Both the position numbers and the translations under genes were made by a program. Positions 1 through 7,753 of a DNA stretch of 22,509 nucleotides are shown here, piece by piece (the stretch's first letter is position 1; every line of letters starts with the position of its first letter). The notes under the pieces were generated by a model, which was not told the DNA's origin, did not search any database, and saw only the letters and a program-made list of their open reading frames with translations. The DNA is taken from NCBI GenBank assembly GCA_031290075.1, contig JAITOG010000115.1, forward strand, positions 1-22,509, read 5' to 3'. This DNA is from Holosporales bacterium (GTDB lineage Bacteria > Pseudomonadota > Alphaproteobacteria > BNTO01).

Positions 1-219
1 TACAACATGAATTTTAAAGCTGCAGAAATGTATGTATCCAGAACTTTATCTGATCAAAATTTTCAATTAAATGACCTTTTTTGGCGCTGTTATGTAGGGT
101 TAGTTTTTTCATTTTTAAAGGAGAAACATTGCCTAAAAATTGGGGATTTAATTCAAATTAATATAGACTATACTTCTATTAAAGATGATTTCTTAAAAAT
201 GTCTTCATGGATATTTTAA
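1..219 (+). CDS. C-terminal end of an unrecognised protein (cut by window edge)
   Basis: The frame is open from base 1 to a TAA at 217-219. An ATG lies at 7-9, but the two codons before it (Tyr, Asn) are also open, so the gene probably starts outside the window. The visible 70 residues after that ATG have mixed hydrophobic and charged character, with an aromatic segment DLFWRCYVGLVFSFLKEK that could be one amphipathic or membrane-associated helix, and end in MSSWIF. I do not recognise the family. No ribosome-binding site can be judged at the edge. Decayed repeat DNA begins about 15 bp after the stop. It could also be a spurious short frame. Confidence 0.4.
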   Translation, partial: YNMNFKAAEMYVSRTLSDQNFQLNDLFWRCYVGLVFSFLKEKHCLKIGDLIQINIDYTSIKDDFLKMSSWIF

Positions 220-234
220 CTGGTGTTTTTTATG

Positions 235-424
235 TCAAATCCGGTGCTCGAATCCTCATGGAGTTTGGGGGAAATTACAGATTTTCCCCAATGCCCCTCA
301 TGTACATTTAGTACGCTCCGGTTCTGCGCTCCGTTTTTCCTTAAAAACCCTCACTTAAAATTATCCATAAAGACAGCTTCTTAATTCTTTCTGCCTCTTT
401 AACAATTGCAGAAGAAAAAGGAAT
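235..424 (-). repeat. Decayed copy of mobile element M2 (opposite orientation to the 6646 copy)
   Basis: Bases 245-345 match the M2 element at 9021-9298: the shared stretches include GCTCGAATCCTCATGG, the internal hairpin at 254-302 (CCTCATGGAG paired with CCCCTCATG) and the segment with TTCTGCGCTCCG at 322-335. The outer left end is missing or unrecognisable. Near 400-424 the string TTGCAGAAGAAA recalls an M2 terminal repeat, so this is a worn element. With the M1 copy that follows it fills most of the gap between the first gene and the M16 cluster. Confidence 0.65.
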
Positions 425-518
425 ATACCGGGGCCCCCAAAGAATGCGGATTTTAATTGCTGCAAATCCCTTGAAACCCAAGAAGTTTGAATCCGCAATT
501 TTTTGGGGTTTGGGTATA
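424..518 (+). repeat. Palindromic element M1, copy 1
   Basis: A 95-bp imperfect palindrome beginning TATACC and ending GGTATA. The left arm CCCCCAAAGAATGCGGATT pairs with AATCCGCAATTTTTTGGGG on the right, giving a stem of roughly 30 bp around a central part that includes CTTGAAACCCAAG. The same sequence recurs at 4555, 6722, 9160 and 20646 in either orientation. It lies 70 bp upstream of the first M16 gene. Bases 519-588 after it hold only a TATACT at 565-570 that could be a -10 box, with no convincing -35, and the ribosome-binding site of the next gene. Confidence 0.85.
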
Positions 519-588
519 GTAACAAAAAATCATTTTTGCTAAATTTAATTGTCTTTATTTTTTTTATACTTTCCAAAAAGGTGTTACA

Positions 589-2010
589 ATGCAGAAACAG
601 TGCAAATTTTTTCTAATTGGTTTGTTTTTATTTATGAATACAGATTTAATGTCAAATACTCAGTCTTCAAATACATCTTCTAATGTTACGGCCAGTACAT
701 CAACATCAAAGCCTATGCCCAAAAAGGAGAAGAAAAAGACAGAAATTTCCTCAATAAATAATTTTCAAATTGAAGTGCATGATGTAAAGACTAGCCTACC
801 TAATAATATTTGGTTTATACCTTCCAAACATCAGTTTATTTCAATGTCTGTTATTTTTCTAGGAGCTGGAGCAAAGAATGTTAATCAAACTCATCCAGCA
901 TTAAGCATGTTTTTAGGAATACTTAATAAAGGATGTGGAAATTTTGATCAATATCAGTTTTTGAAAAAAGTATATGATAATGGAGCAAACCTTAATTTTT
1001 ATATGGGAATAGACGACGCTTTTGTATCTTTTTGGGCTCCTATTAATTCATATGAAGAACCTTTAAATTTTATTTCATCAATATGCCTTTCCCCAGTGTG
1101 TCCAAAGGATCAATTCGAAAAAATGAGACTTGATATAAGGAATTCTTTTAAAGAGTCTCTAAAATCTCCTAAAACTCATTTATGGGAAGCATTTCAAAAT
1201 GCATTTTATCCGGAAAGTCATCCATATAGGGCTTCTTTGCAAAGTGTAGAAAAAGATATAGACCTAATAAGAGTGAATAATATTCGGGAATACTTAAATT
1301 TCTTAAGCCAAGAAAACGCAATTGTTGTTGTTTTAGGGCCTCGTGAAAAAGAGAAGGAAATTGTTGAAAATATTGAAAAAATGCTTTTAAAATTTCCTCC
1401 AAAAGGCAAGCCAACCGTTTCAGAATATGGAGAAATTAAAACACCAGAAAAAGATATAAGTGTTTATTTTGACATACCCCAAACTATGATTTTGGGAAGA
1501 TTACCAGGTTTTTTCTACTCTGATCCTGACTATTATGCAAAAAAATTAGCTTTAATGATTGTTGCTGATGGAGCTTTAGATACAATGTTTTTTAAAGAAA
1601 TTAGAGAAAAAAAAGGATTGGCTTATTATTGCTATGGAACTGATATTATTAATGAAGGTGATGCGTTTTTGCAATTTATTATTGGAACGCGAAATGAAAC
1701 ACTTGAAGAAGTAAAAAAAATAATTAGGGAAATGATTTTGAATATTTCTAAAAATGGTGTTTCGAAAAGTGATTTTAACACAGCCAAAAATATGATGCTT
1801 GGAAACATGGTTGTAAATTTAGATTCAAGTCCGAGAATTGTTAATTTTTTTGCAGAAAATCGTGCAACGGGAAAAAGTATTGCAAATATAAAGGAAATAA
1901 TTAATTTATGCAAAAAATTAACATTAAGTGATATTAATAAAGCTTGTAGGCAAATTTTTGATCCAAGATTATTAAGATTTGTTTCTATAGGAGGAACAGT
2001 GGAAAAATAA
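589..2010 (+). CDS. M16 peptidase-family protein, zinc-less partner subunit, exported
   Basis: 473 residues, the usual size of one M16B subunit. It starts with a signal-peptide-like segment (QCKFFLIGLFLFM, residues 3-16), then a Ser/Thr- and Lys-rich linker to about residue 50. Where active members carry HxxEH, this protein has PALSMFLGIL (about residues 103-112), so it cannot bind catalytic zinc. The second half keeps the substrate-binding motif of the family, IREKKGLAYY, with R339 and Y346/Y347. The next gene has the opposite complement, so the two likely form a heterodimer with one composite active site, as known for bacterial two-gene M16 enzymes. The start is supported by AAAAAGGTG five bases before the ATG. 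Export to the periplasm is inferred from the N terminus; the substrate is unknown. Confidence 0.9.
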   Translation: MQKQCKFFLIGLFLFMNTDLMSNTQSSNTSSNVTASTSTSKPMPKKEKKKTEISSINNFQIEVHDVKTSLPNNIWFIPSKHQFISMSVIFLGAGAKNVNQTHPALSMFLGILNKGCGNFDQYQFLKKVYDNGANLNFYMGIDDAFVSFWAPINSYEEPLNFISSICLSPVCPKDQFEKMRLDIRNSFKESLKSPKTHLWEAFQNAFYPESHPYRASLQSVEKDIDLIRVNNIREYLNFLSQENAIVVVLGPREKEKEIVENIEKMLLKFPPKGKPTVSEYGEIKTPEKDISVYFDIPQTMILGRLPGFFYSDPDYYAKKLALMIVADGALDTMFFKEIREKKGLAYYCYGTDIINEGDAFLQFIIGTRNETLEEVKKIIREMILNISKNGVSKSDFNTAKNMMLGNMVVNLDSSPRIVNFFAENRATGKSIANIKEIINLCKKLTLSDINKACRQIFDPRLLRFVSIGGTVEK

Positions 2011-2046
2011 AGGAATTAGGAAATAGTGAAAAACAAGGAGCCAATA

Positions 2047-3459
2047 ATGAAAAAACTATGTAAATCTGTAGCTTTATGCAGCGCAGCGTTAATTGGAGCA
2101 AACGAAATGGAAGGATTAAGTAAAGGAACTGAGTTAGAGTTAAGGCAAATGAATGAAAAAAAAGTAAAAGAAAATAGAAATAAAAAGAATCCATTATTTG
2201 GAGCAAAAACTAAAATATTAAAAAATGGATTAGAAATAATAGTTGTTGAAGATGTAGGAATTCCTCGTATTAGTATTGGTGTTCTTTATAAAGTGGGTTG
2301 TTGCGATGATCCAGAGAATATATTTGGAATATCCCATATGACAGAGCACATGTTTTTTCATGGATCTAAGAAATATCCAACTTACAGCAAAATTGTAGCT
2401 GATATTGGTGGAGATACCAACGCAATGACCAGCGAAGATTTTACTATGTATATAGTAGACTGTCCATCTGATGCCCTTGATTTAGTTTTAGATATTGAAG
2501 CTGACAGGATGGCTAATTTCCTATTAACTGATGAGAAAATCTTTCAGAAAGAGAGAAATGCTGTTTTGGAAGAACGTCTTATGAGAATAGAGAATCGTCC
2601 GCTTGGACTTGCTATAGAATATATTAATAACTGTTTATCTCCTCAGCATCCGTATGGAAAAGACAGCGGTGGTATGCGTCATAACATTCTTGCGTATTCA
2701 CGCGAAGCGATAATGGAACATTATAAAAAATGGTATAAACCTAATAATGCATTACTTATTGTTGTTGGGGCAGTAAAAGCTGAAGATGTATTCAGCAAAG
2801 CTGAAAAAAATTTTGGAAATATAAAACGCGGCAATGTTCCGAAACGGGAGAGAGTAAAAAATGCAATAACTAAAGAACTATATCACACAATCCAATATTA
2901 CAGCGATAAAGTAGAAAGCGAAAAAATTATTTTACTCTATAATAATGCCCCGCACCACTCTGAAGGGCTAGCAAAATGCCTTGCGTTTAATATAGGATTG
3001 GATACTTTGTTTGATGGTGTTGTATTTGAATTTTGTCGATATTTTATGAACAAAAAAGCACTAGTTTCTGAATTTGACGATGTATATGAATACAGAACGT
3101 TAAATCCCAAACCATTTATTTTACAAATATCTTTAATGCCAAATATAAAAAAAGAGAGATTTTTAAAAGAATTTGAAAAAAAAATAGTAAAAACTGTTAA
3201 AAATGGTATAAAAAAAGAAGAATTTGAGCGTGCTAAAAAAGGTAAAATTACATATTTAACTTATAGAGCTTGCGATGGTCATCGAAAAATTAGAGAAGAA
3301 TTCATTGATTTAGCAGTAGGATTAACAATAGACGATATTGAATACGTTAAAGAAATAATAGATTCCATTACTTTAGAACAAGTAAATGCTGTTTTAAAGG
3401 AAGTTTTTGAGAAAAAACCTGATGCTATAGTTAAAATTTCTCCAAGTACATCATCGTAA
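2047..3459 (+). CDS. M16 family zinc metallopeptidase, catalytic subunit
   Basis: 470 residues. The inverted zinc motif HMTEH lies at residues 97-101 and the third ligand Glu at 176 in AVLEERLMR, which gives the family spacing of 74 residues. KILKNGLEIIVVED and the NAMTSEDFTMY segment are typical of the M16 N-terminal domain. The C-terminal half lacks the R...GLAY motif that the upstream subunit keeps, so the two look interdependent. I chose the ATG at 2047 because AAGGAG ends six bases before it and because it places a signal-like KKLCKSVALCSAALIGA at the very N terminus; an in-frame GTG at 2026 would add seven residues. The gene follows its partner after a short gap and precedes hrcA by 21 bp, so one transcript is likely. 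Confidence 0.93.
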   Translation: MKKLCKSVALCSAALIGANEMEGLSKGTELELRQMNEKKVKENRNKKNPLFGAKTKILKNGLEIIVVEDVGIPRISIGVLYKVGCCDDPENIFGISHMTEHMFFHGSKKYPTYSKIVADIGGDTNAMTSEDFTMYIVDCPSDALDLVLDIEADRMANFLLTDEKIFQKERNAVLEERLMRIENRPLGLAIEYINNCLSPQHPYGKDSGGMRHNILAYSREAIMEHYKKWYKPNNALLIVVGAVKAEDVFSKAEKNFGNIKRGNVPKRERVKNAITKELYHTIQYYSDKVESEKIILLYNNAPHHSEGLAKCLAFNIGLDTLFDGVVFEFCRYFMNKKALVSEFDDVYEYRTLNPKPFILQISLMPNIKKERFLKEFEKKIVKTVKNGIKKEEFERAKKGKITYLTYRACDGHRKIREEFIDLAVGLTIDDIEYVKEIIDSITLEQVNAVLKEVFEKKPDAIVKISPSTSS

Positions 3460-3480
3460 AAAAAATAAGATAGGTAAAAT

Positions 3481-4554
3481 ATGGGAGATAAAATTTCAGA
3501 TTTGTCTGCAAGGTCTCTCGAGATTTTTCGGGAATTAGTTGATGCGTATATAGAAACAGGAGAAGCCGTTGGCTCGCGCTTGCTCTCAAAGCGTTCTTCT
3601 ATGACGCTTTCTTCAGCTACAATCCGCAATATTATGGCAGATTTGGAGGATATGGGATTATTATATGCTGAGCACACCTCGGCAGGACGCATCCCTACAG
3701 AATATGGGCTTCGCTTTTTTGTAAATGAATTACTAGAAATTTCAGATTTTAACAACTTTAAAAATGATTTAGTTTCAAATTTAATAAACTCTGAGGGCGA
3801 GAACACAACTGAAATTTTTGAAAAAGTGATTTCTATTCTTTCTGGGCTTTCTCAGTGCGCTGGAATTATTTCTGCTCCCAAAACAAATCCAATTATTCGG
3901 AAAATAGATTTTATACTACTAGGGCAAGATCAATTGCTTATTATAATTGTTTCCGATACAGGACAAGTAGAAAACAGAATAATTCAAACATCGCTTCGCG
4001 CAGGAAGCAGCCTGATGGAACAATTATCAAATTATACATCAAATAAATTAATTGGTCATACTTTGTCTGAAGGAATTAAAATTATAGAGGATGAACTTTT
4101 AGAGTATAAAAATGATTTAGACTCTGCTTCTTCAGAATCTTTGAAACAAGGTGTAGAAGCTTGGAAAAATGATGATTCAATAAGTGGCACTATGTTTTTA
4201 AAGGGGCGCGCTAATTTACTGGAAAATATAGATAACGTTGAAGAACTTGGTGATTTACGTAATTTATTTGAAATAATGGAAACAAAAAATACTATGCTAC
4301 AATTGCTTAATTCTGCGGCAAAAGCTGACGGAATTCAAGTTTTTATAGGATCAGAAAATCCTTATTTTAAGGTATCGGGCTGTTCTTTAATATTATCGCC
4401 ATATAAATCAAATGATAACCGTATTATAGGAGCAATTGGTATTATTGGCCCGGCATATATGAAGTATAGGGAAGTTATTCCTTTAGTTAATTATACTTCC
4501 AAAATTATTAGCAAGCTTTTGAATAAACAAATTTGGGGAGGGAGAAAAAAATAA
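3481..4554 (+). CDS. hrcA: Heat-inducible transcription repressor HrcA
   Basis: 357 residues, normal for HrcA. HrcA binds CIRCE operators (TTAGCACTC and its inverted copy) and represses groESL and dnaK operons until heat shock. The N-terminal winged helix is clear: LSARSLEIFRELVDAYIETG, then the recognition region SSATIRNIMADLEDMGLL and the wing AEHTSAGRIPTEYGLRFF (residues about 5-85). The C-terminal GAF-like region includes a GAIGIIGPAYMKY segment about 30 residues from the end. A weak AGG lies seven bases before the ATG. In many bacteria hrcA sits before grpE; here it ends a cluster with two M16 peptidase genes and faces prfA across a repeat patch. I found no CIRCE element in the window, so self-regulation is not evident. 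The TAA stop directly abuts an M1 repeat. Confidence 0.96.
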   Translation: MGDKISDLSARSLEIFRELVDAYIETGEAVGSRLLSKRSSMTLSSATIRNIMADLEDMGLLYAEHTSAGRIPTEYGLRFFVNELLEISDFNNFKNDLVSNLINSEGENTTEIFEKVISILSGLSQCAGIISAPKTNPIIRKIDFILLGQDQLLIIIVSDTGQVENRIIQTSLRAGSSLMEQLSNYTSNKLIGHTLSEGIKIIEDELLEYKNDLDSASSESLKQGVEAWKNDDSISGTMFLKGRANLLENIDNVEELGDLRNLFEIMETKNTMLQLLNSAAKADGIQVFIGSENPYFKVSGCSLILSPYKSNDNRIIGAIGIIGPAYMKYREVIPLVNYTSKIISKLLNKQIWGGRKK

Positions 4555-4648
4555 TATACCCAAACCCCAAAAAATTGCGGATTCAAACTTTTTGGGTTTC
4601 AAGGATTGGCAGCAATTAAAATCCGCATTCTTTGGGGGCCCCAGTATA
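4555..4648 (-). repeat. Palindromic element M1, copy 2
   Basis: A reverse-oriented M1, starting TATACCCAAACCCC right after the hrcA TAA and ending CCCCAGTATA. It differs from copy 1 at a few positions (for example CTTTTTGGG for CTTCTTGGG) and lacks one or two bases in the central loop. Its right TATA runs directly into TAGACTTTG, the terminus of an M2 element, as expected if M1 entered the TA at the M2 edge. Lying between convergent hrcA and prfA, its long stem could end transcripts from either side. Confidence 0.85.
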
Positions 4649-4715
4649 GACTTTGAAAACCAATTTCTTCTAGCGAAGTTGAAGGAGCATCCGGAGCACA
4701 GAACTGGAGTACATG
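4647..4715 (+). repeat. Truncated mobile element M2 (left part only)
   Basis: Begins with the M2 terminus TAGACTTTG, continues with CAATTTCTTCTAGC and GAAGTTGAAGGAGC, then a segment with AGAACTGGAGTACATGA. It stops matching where the internal hairpin of complete copies should begin, so the right half is lost. No M1 sits inside it, so it gives a second M1-free version of both M2 insertion sites. Bases 4716-4811 after it show no further feature. Confidence 0.7.
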
Positions 4716-4811
4716 AACGGCCACTAACCAGTAATTCGATATGACACTAAATTACTTAATCACATTATACACGTTAAAAATATACGAAAAGGTTTAGAGA
4801 AACAATTTTAT

Positions 4812-5885
4812 TTAAATTAGTGAAGTCGCTAGTTTTGCCGCTTGGTCCTCAGTTATTAATGCTTCAATAACTTCATCAAGCATCTCCCCTTCAAGAATTT
4901 GCATTAATTTATACAGCGTTAAGTTGATTCTATGATCCGTAACGCGCCCTTGCGGGAAATTGTAGGTTCTTATTCGTTCAGAGCGATCCCCAGTTCCAAC
5001 TTGGTTTTTCCGCTCTGCAGCTCGTTCTGCACGGATTTTTTCATTTTCTAGATTATAAAGCCTTGCCCTCAAAATTTTCATGGCTTTTGCTTTATTTTTA
5101 TGTTGAGAACGATCGTCTTGCTGGGCAACAACTAATCCTGTTGGAAGGTGGGTAATTCTTATAGCACTTTCCGTTTTATTTACATGCTGACCGCCTGCTC
5201 CAGATGCTCGGTATACATCAATTTGCAAATCTTTTTCGTCTATAGCAATATCAACATCTTCTACTTCTGGTAAAACGGCCACCGTTGCTGCTGATGTATG
5301 GATTCGCCCGCTAGCCTCTGTTTCTGGAACTCTTTGGACTCTATGAACTCCAGACTCAAACTTTAAACGCGAGAAAACGTTTGTTCCCGTTACGGAAATA
5401 ATGGCTTCTCGGAGTGATCCATTTCCTGTATCCGTACTGCTAAGAAGCTCAAACCGCCAACCTTTTAAAATTGCGTAACGTTGATACATACGCAGCAAAT
5501 CCGCTGCAAACAAACCAGCTTCATCACCTCCCGTTCCTGCTCTTATTTCGACAATAGCATTGCGTTCATCATTTGAATCTTTTGGAAGTAACATTACGCG
5601 AATCTCATGGTTTAATGCTTCTATTTTTTCCTTTAACAAATAGATCTCATTATTCGCCAATTCTTTTATTTCTGAATCATTTTCTAATGCTAAAAGCTCA
5701 ACTTCTTTCAATTCATTTTCTGTTTTCCTTAAAATTTTTATTAAATCAGCAACCTTTGAAAGATCAGAAAATTCTTTAGAAAGCACTTTTAGCTCTCCTG
5801 GGTCCATCTTTGCTGACCTGGAAAGTTGCTCATTTATTTCTTCATAGCGTTTTAATACTTGATCTAATTTTTTCTGAATTGACAT
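4812..5885 (-). CDS. prfA: Peptide chain release factor 1
   Basis: 357 residues, normal for RF1. It reads UAA and UAG stop codons at the ribosome and triggers peptidyl-tRNA hydrolysis. The codon-reading PxT tripeptide is PET at residues 187-189 in RVPETEASGRIHTS, which marks RF1 rather than RF2 (SPF). The catalytic GGQ lies at 231-233 in SGAGGQHVNKTES, and the C-terminal domain has TYNFPQGRVTDHR. An N-terminal helical domain covers roughly residues 1-100. There is no clear Shine-Dalgarno before the ATG. It lies 38 bp downstream of tpiA on the same strand and is probably co-transcribed with it. Confidence 0.97.
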   Translation of the reverse strand: MSIQKKLDQVLKRYEEINEQLSRSAKMDPGELKVLSKEFSDLSKVADLIKILRKTENELKEVELLALENDSEIKELANNEIYLLKEKIEALNHEIRVMLLPKDSNDERNAIVEIRAGTGGDEAGLFAADLLRMYQRYAILKGWRFELLSSTDTGNGSLREAIISVTGTNVFSRLKFESGVHRVQRVPETEASGRIHTSAATVAVLPEVEDVDIAIDEKDLQIDVYRASGAGGQHVNKTESAIRITHLPTGLVVAQQDDRSQHKNKAKAMKILRARLYNLENEKIRAERAAERKNQVGTGDRSERIRTYNFPQGRVTDHRINLTLYKLMQILEGEMLDEVIEALITEDQAAKLATSLI

Positions 5886-5923
5886 TATATTTTTTTAAAT
5901 TTATTAATATTTCTAATTTGATT

Positions 5924-6613
5924 TTACCATGTGTATAACATTTTTGAAAATCTTTCTATTTTTAAACTTTCTCCACCAACAAGAACGCCCCCAACACTTT
6001 TAATAGATAAAATATCAATATAGTTATTAAGTGTTACAGATCCTCCGTAAATAACTGTTAATCCTGTTTCTTTTTCAATGAAGTTATGGATTTTTTCAAT
6101 TTCCTTGAGAATTGGAATTTTCCCCGTCCCTATTGCCCAAATTGGTTCGTAGGCTATTACTGTATTGTTATTTAAAACAGATTTAAGAACTTTTATTTGC
6201 TGAGAAAGAAAATCTAAAGTTTTCCCACTTTCATAAGTATTTAAATCTTCACCAACACACACAATTTGGTTAATCCCTGCTTTTTGAGCATTCTCGATCT
6301 TAGTTTTTATCGCAGAGTCGTAATCTCCAGATTTTCTTCGTTCGCTGTGTCCAATTATTACAAATGAACAACCAATATCTGCTAATCTTGAACAAGAAAT
6401 ATCCCCAGTATGCGGACCATTTTCAAAAACAGAACAATCTTGTGCTCCAATCTTTGCAAAAGAAGCAAATTTTTGTATAGAATAATCAATTAATGTAAAG
6501 GGAGGGCAAAAAATAAAATTGAATACAAGCTTTAGGTCTGATAAAGAAATAGCTAAATTATCAATAAGCTCCTTAGAGCCATCCATTTTCCAATTTGCTG
6601 CAATAATTTTCAC
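5924..6613 (-). CDS. tpiA: Triosephosphate isomerase
   Basis: 229 residues, somewhat shorter than the usual 250 but with the core intact. It interconverts dihydroxyacetone phosphate and glyceraldehyde 3-phosphate in glycolysis and gluconeogenesis. The substrate Lys is K9 in AANWKM, the electrophile H89 lies in IIGHSERR, the catalytic base E156 in AYEPIWAIGTGK, and the phosphate-binding loops YGGSV and GVLVGGESL follow. The start codon is GTG (6613-6611) with only a poor TGAG ahead of it. An M2 element ends 33 bp upstream, and I see no convincing promoter in the remaining gap, so transcription may come from tRNA-Phe or from within the element. Confidence 0.95.
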   Translation of the reverse strand: MKIIAANWKMDGSKELIDNLAISLSDLKLVFNFIFCPPFTLIDYSIQKFASFAKIGAQDCSVFENGPHTGDISCSRLADIGCSFVIIGHSERRKSGDYDSAIKTKIENAQKAGINQIVCVGEDLNTYESGKTLDFLSQQIKVLKSVLNNNTVIAYEPIWAIGTGKIPILKEIEKIHNFIEKETGLTVIYGGSVTLNNYIDILSIKSVGGVLVGGESLKIERFSKMLYTW

Positions 6614-6645
6614 TTTTCAAACTCAGGAAATAAAAAAAAATTTAA

Positions 6646-6909
6646 TAGACTTTTTTCGAAACCAATTTCTTCTAGCAAAGTTGAAGGAGTATACGAAGCG
6701 CAGGACCGAAGTGTATTAGTATATACTGGAGCCTCCAAAGAATGCGGATATCCTTGAAACCCAAGAAGTTTGAATCCGCATTTTTTTGGGGTTTGGGTAT
6801 ACATGAGGAGCATTTGGGAAAATTTGTGATATCACCAAACCCCATGATGATTCGAGCACAGAAGAGACGAACAAATTTGCAAAAGAAATTGAGTTACGAA
6901 AAAAGTCTA
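6646..6909 (+). mobile_element. Complete mobile element M2 with a nested M1
   Basis: 264 bp, flanked by TA on both sides (6646-6647 and 6908-6909). The outer ends form a perfect 13-bp inverted pair, TAGACTTTTTTCG and CGAAAAAAGTCTA, within an imperfect terminal repeat of about 30 bp (CAATTTCTTCTAGC opposite a copy ending GCAAAAGAAATTG). An M1 of 80 bp occupies 6722-6801, leaving about 184 bp of M2 proper. An internal hairpin lies at 6802-6850 (CATGAGGAGC against ACCCCATGATG). It encodes no protein. TA flanks and short inverted ends fit a non-autonomous miniature element mobilised by a TA-targeting transposase. Confidence 0.8.
6722..6801 (+). repeat. Palindromic element M1, copy 3 (internally deleted)
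   Basis: Begins TATACTGGAGCC and ends GGGTTTGGGTATA. Compared with copy 1 it lacks about 15 bases of the loop (the TTTAATTGCTGCAAAT part), but both stem arms remain. It interrupts M2 between the TGTATTAG segment and the hairpin starting CATGAGG; other M2 copies are continuous at that point. Confidence 0.85.
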
Positions 6910-7024
6910 ATAAATTAACTTGTCTAGAACAAAGCTTCGCAAAAATATGCTGCATAGAATTTTAAGGATTTCGGTGATCGCACTGTTTTTTATAGCACCT
7001 TTTCAAGGAATCCACCATACAAAA

Positions 7025-7097
7025 TGCCCAGAGATGGAATTGAACCAACGACACAAGGATTTTCAGTCCTTTGCTCTACCAACTGAGCTATCTGGGC
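7025..7097 (-). tRNA. tRNA-Phe (GAA)
   Basis: 73 nt on the minus strand. The acceptor GCCCAGA pairs with TCTGGGC, followed by discriminator A. The D arm is GCTC/GAGC. The anticodon stem-loop AAGGA-CTGAAAA-TCCTT gives anticodon GAA. The T arm GTTGG/CCATC closes around TTCAATT with one T-T mismatch. The 3' CCA is not encoded. It lies downstream of hup with its own promoter. Confidence 0.95.
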
Positions 7098-7115
7098 GCC
7101 TTCTTTGCATTTCTA

Positions 7116-7145
7116 TATCTAGCTTAAAAAGATGCAACACGTCAA
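7116..7145 (-). promoter_or_regulatory. Predicted promoter of tRNA-Phe
   Basis: On the minus strand TTGACG (7145-7140) is followed after 18 bp by TAGATA (7121-7116). The expected start falls about ten bases before the tRNA 5' end. The -35 box begins only a few bases past the T run of the hup terminator, so the two signals are packed together. Confidence 0.55.
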
Positions 7146-7147
7146 GC

Positions 7148-7187
7148 AAAAAACCCCAGCTATTAAAATAAAATTTTTAATAGCCGG
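7148..7187 (-). terminator. Rho-independent terminator of hup
   Basis: On the minus strand the arms CCGGCTATTAAAA and TTTTAATAGCTGG form a 13-bp stem (one non-standard pair) around a six-base A/T loop, followed by GG and TTTTTT. It begins 13 bp after the hup stop codon. Confidence 0.75.
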
Positions 7188-7199
7188 TAAAAAAACACT

Positions 7200-7478
7200 T
7201 TATTTGCCATTAACTGAGTCTTTCAAAGTTTGACCAGCTTTAAATTTTGGAACTTTGCAAGCAGGAATTGAAATTGGTTTTCCAGTACTTGGATTCCGTC
7301 CAGTGGTAGCCTTTCTCTCACTTACAGCAAACGTACCAAAACCAACAAGCCGAATATCCCCACCACTTTTTAGAGTTTTTGTAACAACTTCAATGAAGGC
7401 ATTCAAAACACTCTCACATTCAACTTTTTTAACTCCAGCGTTATCCGCAACAGCAGAAACTAATTCACTTTTATTCAC
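7200..7478 (-). CDS. hup: DNA-binding protein HU
   Basis: 92 residues, the usual size of a bacterial HU subunit. HU dimers bind and bend DNA and compact the nucleoid. The family shows in MNKSELVSAVADNAG, GFGTFAVSERKATTGRNP and STGKPISIPA, the DNA-gripping arm. The start is GTG (7478-7476) with AGGTGA just before it. A promoter-like pair lies upstream and a clear terminator downstream, so it looks monocistronic. I cannot separate alpha from beta type from sequence alone. Confidence 0.96.
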   Translation of the reverse strand: MNKSELVSAVADNAGVKKVECESVLNAFIEVVTKTLKSGGDIRLVGFGTFAVSERKATTGRNPSTGKPISIPACKVPKFKAGQTLKDSVNGK

Positions 7479-7521
7479 TTTTCACCTAAAAAAAAAACAA
7501 TAATTACTCACCTTCTTGCAC

Positions 7522-7549
7522 TCTATAACGAAAAATAGTTCAAAAGCAA
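7522..7549 (-). promoter_or_regulatory. Predicted promoter of hup
   Basis: On the minus strand TTGCTT (7549-7544) precedes TATAGA (7527-7522) by 16 bp. The implied leader before the GTG start is about 35-40 nt and contains a run of T residues and the AGGTGA ribosome-binding site. Confidence 0.45.
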
Positions 7550-7753
7550 GTATTTCTGTGTTTTTTAAATTCATTTCTTTTAAAAGGTAATTTTTAATTT
7601 TCATATATTTTTTTATTGTAATATAATATATAAATACTTTATATATTTGATTTACATATTTTAAATTAATAAAATATTTTTTTGAAAGCAGGTATTCTTT
7701 GATATTTTTTTTGAATGGAGCAGAATAAAAGTCTCTGTAAGTACAGAATTTTA
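7550..7753. other. Very AT-rich divergent intergenic block
   Basis: This stretch separates the leftward hup promoter from the rightward tRNA promoter. Bases 7601-7685 are almost pure A/T with ATATAATATATAAAT-like strings. I see no gene, no DnaA boxes and no M1 or M2 copy. It may simply be curved or easily melted spacer. Confidence 0.5.

Noticed and set aside
361..369. TTATCCATA resembling a DnaA box
   Set aside because: A single near-match with no cluster; the AT-rich block at 7601-7685 also lacks boxes, so no origin is supported.
3279..3806. 175-codon minus-strand frame across the M16-hrcA junction
   Set aside because: It is a shadow of two well-supported genes, with no family resemblance and Ser-rich antisense composition.
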